Shown here: piece by piece, positions 60,733-64,000 of the stretch
How positions within the stretch are numbered: position 1 is the first letter of the stretch
Layout of the letters: each line of letters starts with the position of its first letter
From: Pseudoclavibacter soli DSM 23366
GTDB lineage: Bacteria > Actinomycetota > Actinomycetes > Actinomycetales > Microbacteriaceae
Length of the DNA stretch: 64,000 nucleotides
Direction of reading: 5' to 3'
Assembly (NCBI RefSeq): GCF_000423505.1
Contig: NZ_KE384027.1
Span: forward strand, 249,140-313,139
Program-made: the position numbers and the translations under genes
Notes under the pieces: model-generated
Seen by the model: only the letters and a program-made list of their open reading frames with translations
Databases searched by the model: none
Told to the model about the DNA's origin: nothing

Positions 60733-61301
60733 GCACTACGACAACGCCGGCTCCGCCGGCCACGAGTCTGCCGATCTGGCCGGGTACACCGCCCGAGTAC
60801 GATGACTCGTCGCGTGAGCAGATGGTCGTCGCCTGCGACGGCGGCGAACAGGTCGCCGAGGCCTGGGTGGCGCAGATTCGCACCCGGGGCTTGGAGCCGT
60901 TGCAGATTCATGTGCGCGCCCGCCCGGCTGCCGAGACGCACCTGTACGAGGCTGATCGCGACTTGATCGGGCTGCCTCAGCTGCGCCGCGTGCTGCAGAC
61001 GGCCAACGTCGGGCTGCGGCTGCTGGTGGCCGGCTGCGAGTGGCAGGTGCTCACCGTGCTGCGGGTGGCCATCGAGTGCGGCATGATTCACGACGAGATT
61101 CGCGCGCACGCCACCGGCGACCCACAGCGCATCGTGGTGTTCTGCGTGCACTGCGAGGCAGAGTTTCTCTCGCCCAACGTGCTGGGCGGCGACCCCACCA
61201 CATGCCCCAGGTGCAGACGGCACCTCGAAGTGCATCCGCACGTCAACAGCTCGGCAGCCCGATACCTGGGCAGCGACGCAGATGCGGGGGTGCTGCTGTG
61301 A
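60729..61301 (+). CDS. Dimethylamine monooxygenase DmmA-like subunit (module 2)
   Basis: 190 residues. Same layout as 58168: alpha/beta part (about 25-140) and a zinc-ribbon-like FCVHCEAEFLSPNVLGGD plus TTCPRCRRHLEVHPH (two CxxC pairs), more complete than in module 1. Sequence similarity to module 1 is low, so the duplication is old or the modules were acquired separately. ATGA overlap with the module 1 oxygenase; GTGA overlap with its reductase. Confidence 0.72.
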   Translation: MSTTTTPAPPATSLPIWPGTPPEYDDSSREQMVVACDGGEQVAEAWVAQIRTRGLEPLQIHVRARPAAETHLYEADRDLIGLPQLRRVLQTANVGLRLLVAGCEWQVLTVLRVAIECGMIHDEIRAHATGDPQRIVVFCVHCEAEFLSPNVLGGDPTTCPRCRRHLEVHPHVNSSAARYLGSDADAGVLL

Positions 61302-62239
61302 ACACGCTCACCAGAGTCGACCGGCTCATCGTCACCCGCATCGAGCGCCCCACCACGCGAGTGTGCGAAATTCACCTGCAGGCCGCAGACGGCGGCGAGC
61401 TGCCGGCGTTCGCTCCGGGCAGCAATCTGCAGATCAATGCCGGCGGCAAGTGGAACGCCTATTCACTGACCGGGCTGGGCGTGCGACCGCGCGAATACGT
61501 CATCAGTGTGCTGCGCCAGGGCACCGGCTCGTCATGGCTGCACGAGCACCTCGGCATCGGCACCAGTGTCGAAGTCGCCGGCCCTGAGAACGCGTTCGCC
61601 CCGGATCTCCGCGCACGCCGTGTGCTGCTGGTAGCCGGCGGAATCGGTGTGACGCCCATCCTGTCGTATGCCCGCGCAGCGCGCTTCTGGGGCTGGGAGG
61701 CGGAGGCCATCTACAGCCACAGCGCGGCCGAGGGAGCCTACGCCGACGAGCTGCGTGAGCTGACCGACGGCGCGCTGATCGAGGTGGAGCATCGCGACCA
61801 GCTGACCGCTGCGATGACCGATCGCTTTCAGAACCAGCCGCTGGGCACCAGCGCCTACGCCTGCGGGCCCGAGGGCATGATCGACCTGTTCACCAGCGTG
61901 GCGGTGGCGCAGGGATGGCCCACACAGCGACTGCATTCTGAACGTTTCAGCGCTGCCGAGCTCGACCCCGGCGATCCGTTCGACTTCAGAGTCGCCGGTG
62001 ACGACACCCTGCACCATGTGCCGGCTGGCACGAGCCTGCTCGACCGCCTGATCGAACTCGGCCACGACGTGCCCTACATGTGCCGCCAGGGGGTGTGTGG
62101 TCGATGCCTCATCTCGGTCGAGGGTGGTGCGGTGACGCATCGCGACTTCGTGCTTGACGAACGAGAGCGGGCGGCCAATGACTGCATGATCAGCTGCGTG
62201 TCGCGCGGCTCAGGAGACGGACTGGAGGTGGTGGTGTGA
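61298..62239 (+). CDS. PDR/VanB-type oxidoreductase, N-demethylase reductase subunit (module 2)
   Basis: 313 residues from GTG 61298 overlapping the previous stop. FMN/NAD(P)H domains with VLLVAGGIGVTPILSYARAA and CGPEGMIDLF, and the C-terminal [2Fe-2S] domain YMCRQGVCGRCLISVEGG with the last Cys in ISCVSRG. Electron donor of the second N-demethylase. Clearly related to 58736 but shorter at the N-terminus. Confidence 0.88.
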   Translation: MNTLTRVDRLIVTRIERPTTRVCEIHLQAADGGELPAFAPGSNLQINAGGKWNAYSLTGLGVRPREYVISVLRQGTGSSWLHEHLGIGTSVEVAGPENAFAPDLRARRVLLVAGGIGVTPILSYARAARFWGWEAEAIYSHSAAEGAYADELRELTDGALIEVEHRDQLTAAMTDRFQNQPLGTSAYACGPEGMIDLFTSVAVAQGWPTQRLHSERFSAAELDPGDPFDFRVAGDDTLHHVPAGTSLLDRLIELGHDVPYMCRQGVCGRCLISVEGGAVTHRDFVLDERERAANDCMISCVSRGSGDGLEVVV

Positions 62240-63261
62240 TGAACAGCAGCAGCGCACAGCGACGGATTGAGGGATTTCCCTGGCCGTTCGACCCCGATGA
62301 GCGCACGTTCAGATACTCGGTGAACGTGGCCGACGCCAAAGTGCCCAGGCAGACGGCCACCGGCAGCTGGGGCGCCAACATCATCGACATCGACGACGAC
62401 TATTTGGCCATCGTGCAGGCCCGCGACAACGTGCTGCGAGCCGACCCCGGGCGCTGCGCGGTGCTGCCGCACATGCTGCCGGCCACCTGGGATCTGATGC
62501 TCACGCTGATGCGCGAGCTGGTTGACGGCTATCCCGAGGTGATGCACCTCGACGAGGTCGGCACCGACGGGTGGCGCTGGCGCAACGATCTGCTCGGCAT
62601 TGACCGCACCTTTGTGTTTGGCGACCTGGCCACGCTGCCCGAGGGCCCGCTTGAGTTCATCGGGCGGCAGGTGCCCGATGACCTGCTGCTGGTCAGCGAG
62701 CGAGAGGGGCAGCTGTGGCTCGACGCCGGGCTGGTCACCTTCGCCAACGCGTGGTCGGTGAAGTTCGACGTGGGCATGAACTTCCACGAGATTCACGGGC
62801 CGGTGCCGCGACTCACCGGTGAGGGCACCACCAAGCGTGCGCAGCGTTTCATGATGATGATGACCGGCGACCGCATGTTCCGCCGAGTCAACTGGACCTT
62901 CTCGAGCATCGGCTCGCGCCGCATGGATGCGAGCCTCGAGACGTACGACCGCTGGGGCTGGGAGAAGACCCGCATCGTCAACGACGAAGACTGGGGTCGC
63001 GTACAGCTGCGGGTCGAACTCGAACATTTCATCCGCCTGCCGCTGACCGGTGCGCTGGTGTTCAACATCCGCACCTACATGCTCTCGCTGGCCGAGATCG
63101 CCACCGTGCCCGAATGGGCCGACCAGCTCGCCGACATCGTCGAAGAGCTGCCGGCCGACATCGGCACATACAAGGGGTTCGCCGATTGGGGAACTGACGC
63201 CATGCGCTGGCTTCGCGCACAGTCACACACAGATGCGGCCGCGCCAGCGGTCGCCGGATGA
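62239..63261 (+). CDS. Heme-dependent oxidative N-demethylase, DUF3445 (module 2)
   Basis: 340 residues; ATG 62239 (GTG 62236 is alternative) next to the reductase stop. Matches module 1 at GFPWPFDPDERTFRYSVNVA, SVKFDVGMNFHEIHGPVPRL (candidate heme His), MFRRVNWTFSSIG and LRVELEHFIRLPLTG. Overall divergence from 59725 suggests a different N-methyl amine substrate. A second ammonium transporter follows after 13 nt, so the released ammonia may be handled locally or transport is co-induced. Confidence 0.87.
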   Translation: MNSSSAQRRIEGFPWPFDPDERTFRYSVNVADAKVPRQTATGSWGANIIDIDDDYLAIVQARDNVLRADPGRCAVLPHMLPATWDLMLTLMRELVDGYPEVMHLDEVGTDGWRWRNDLLGIDRTFVFGDLATLPEGPLEFIGRQVPDDLLLVSEREGQLWLDAGLVTFANAWSVKFDVGMNFHEIHGPVPRLTGEGTTKRAQRFMMMMTGDRMFRRVNWTFSSIGSRRMDASLETYDRWGWEKTRIVNDEDWGRVQLRVELEHFIRLPLTGALVFNIRTYMLSLAEIATVPEWADQLADIVEELPADIGTYKGFADWGTDAMRWLRAQSHTDAAAPAVAG

Positions 63262-63274
63262 ACGGAGACAGAAC

Positions 63275-64000
63275 ATGGAAGCTGCAGATCTCGCCTGGCT
63301 GCTGGCCGCGTTCGGATTGGTGTCCCTGATGTTCCCGGGGCTCGCCATCTACTACGCCGGCATGCTGGGAACAAAGAGCGCCCTGAACGCCATCGTCATG
63401 GTGATGAGTTCGCTGGGCGTCGCCGCCGTGCTCTACGTGCTGTTCGGGCAGGGCATGGTCTCGGGCAACTCGCTCGGCGGCCTCGGCATCATCGGCGACC
63501 CCTTCGAGCAGCCGCTGCTGTCGGCAGCACAAACCGATGAGGGCACCGGGGGAGCGGAGCTCGCCTACTGGGCGGCCTTCTTCATTCTCTTCGCCGCGAT
63601 CACCATCGCCATCGTCTCGAGTGGTGCCGCCGGGCGCATGAAGCTCAGCGCCTGGTTGGTGTTCTCGGCGATCTGGCTGACCTTGGTCTACTTTCCGGTG
63701 GCGCACTGGGTCTTCGCAGTCAGCGACGAAGAGACCGGCCTAGTCGGCGGCTGGCTGCGCAACGTCGTCGAGCTGCACGACTTCGCCGGCGGCACCGCGG
63801 TGCACATGAACGCCGGCGTTGCCGCACTGGCGCTGGCCTGGGTGCTCGGGCCCCGTCGTGATCAGAGCGAGCGGCCGCACAACCTGCCGCTGGTGGTGCT
63901 CGGTGCGAGCATCCTCTGGTTCGGCTGGTTCGGGTTCAATGGCGGCTCGGCCGGCGGCGCGAACTTCCTGGCACAGTACGTGGTGCTCAACACCCTGCTC
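63275..64000 (+). CDS. amt: Ammonium transporter (second copy), cut by window edge
   Basis: 242 codons visible, running off the right edge. AIYYAGMLGTKSALN in the first loop, FPVAHWVFAV, the first twin-His segment DFAGGTAVHMNAGVAALALA and WFGWFGFNGGSAGG identify Amt. It differs from the copy at 55894 especially in the loop around residues 68-90 (PFEQPLLSAAQTDEGTGGAE). ACGGAGACAG precedes ATG 63275. It belongs to the N-demethylase operon, 13 nt after it. Confidence 0.93.
   Translation, partial: MEAADLAWLLAAFGLVSLMFPGLAIYYAGMLGTKSALNAIVMVMSSLGVAAVLYVLFGQGMVSGNSLGGLGIIGDPFEQPLLSAAQTDEGTGGAELAYWAAFFILFAAITIAIVSSGAAGRMKLSAWLVFSAIWLTLVYFPVAHWVFAVSDEETGLVGGWLRNVVELHDFAGGTAVHMNAGVAALALAWVLGPRRDQSERPHNLPLVVLGASILWFGWFGFNGGSAGGANFLAQYVVLNTLL

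Noticed and set aside
1-64000. CRISPR array, insertion sequence or prophage
   Set aside because: No regularly spaced repeats, transposase motifs or phage structural genes were found.

Overview
The window is a high-GC, gene-dense chromosomal segment of an actinobacterium. The block rpsF-ssb-rpsR-rplI-dnaB in its usual actinobacterial order, the form of bS18, GTG/TTG starts and heavy use of ATGA/GTGA coupling suggest Micrococcales, probably Microbacteriaceae; the genus cannot be fixed by eye. I see 64 protein-coding genes (two cut by the window edges) and no rRNA, tRNA, insertion sequence, prophage or CRISPR array.

Layout. (1) 1-13588: a peptide uptake and hydrolysis locus with a SIS-domain protein, GNAT acetyltransferase, M20 peptidase, C39-like peptidase, an oligopeptide ABC transporter with fused ATPases, then a tightly coupled set of LD-carboxypeptidase, Lrp/AsnC regulator, two class-A-like serine hydrolases and a C45 acyltransferase/hydrolase. 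(2) 13590-15345: a class I aminotransferase and a second Lrp/AsnC regulator. (3) 15556-19739: ribosomal and replication core, with RidA and a 390-bp non-coding region upstream of dnaB that carries a dense cluster of DnaA-box-like 9-mers. (4) 19949-20604: a HigB/HigA-like toxin-antitoxin pair, then two small membrane proteins. (5) 21812-42360: amine and amino-acid catabolism, with aspartate ammonia-lyase, LysR regulator, two SolA-like FAD oxidases, two SDRs, an aldehyde dehydrogenase, an ornithine-cyclodeaminase-family protein, three D-2-hydroxyacid dehydrogenases, an AGXT2L-type PLP phospho-lyase/aminotransferase, an APH-fold kinase, a spermidine/putrescine-type ABC importer and an amidase. 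(6) 42604-50976: a second peptide ABC importer, an amidase and a tandem universal stress protein. (7) 51087-54516: divergent LysR and FAD amine oxidase with an M20 amidohydrolase. (8) 54725-64000: a second ornithine-cyclodeaminase-family protein, ammonium transporter and PII protein, a cupin, two successive copies of a three-gene heme-dependent oxidative N-demethylase module, and the start of a second ammonium transporter.

Taken together, most of the window looks like an organic-nitrogen scavenging region: importers for peptides and polyamine-like compounds, amidases and peptidases, oxidases and N-demethylases that release amines and ammonia, dehydrogenases for the carbon skeletons, and ammonium transport with PII control. 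Candidate GlnR-type half-site arrays upstream of aspA and of the amt-glnK operon fit this reading. The items most worth a second look are the DnaA-box cluster, the duplicated N-demethylase module, the kinase/phospho-lyase pair, the FAD oxidases without the usual flavin-linking Cys, and a PII protein without Tyr51. Substrates throughout are inferred from family and context.
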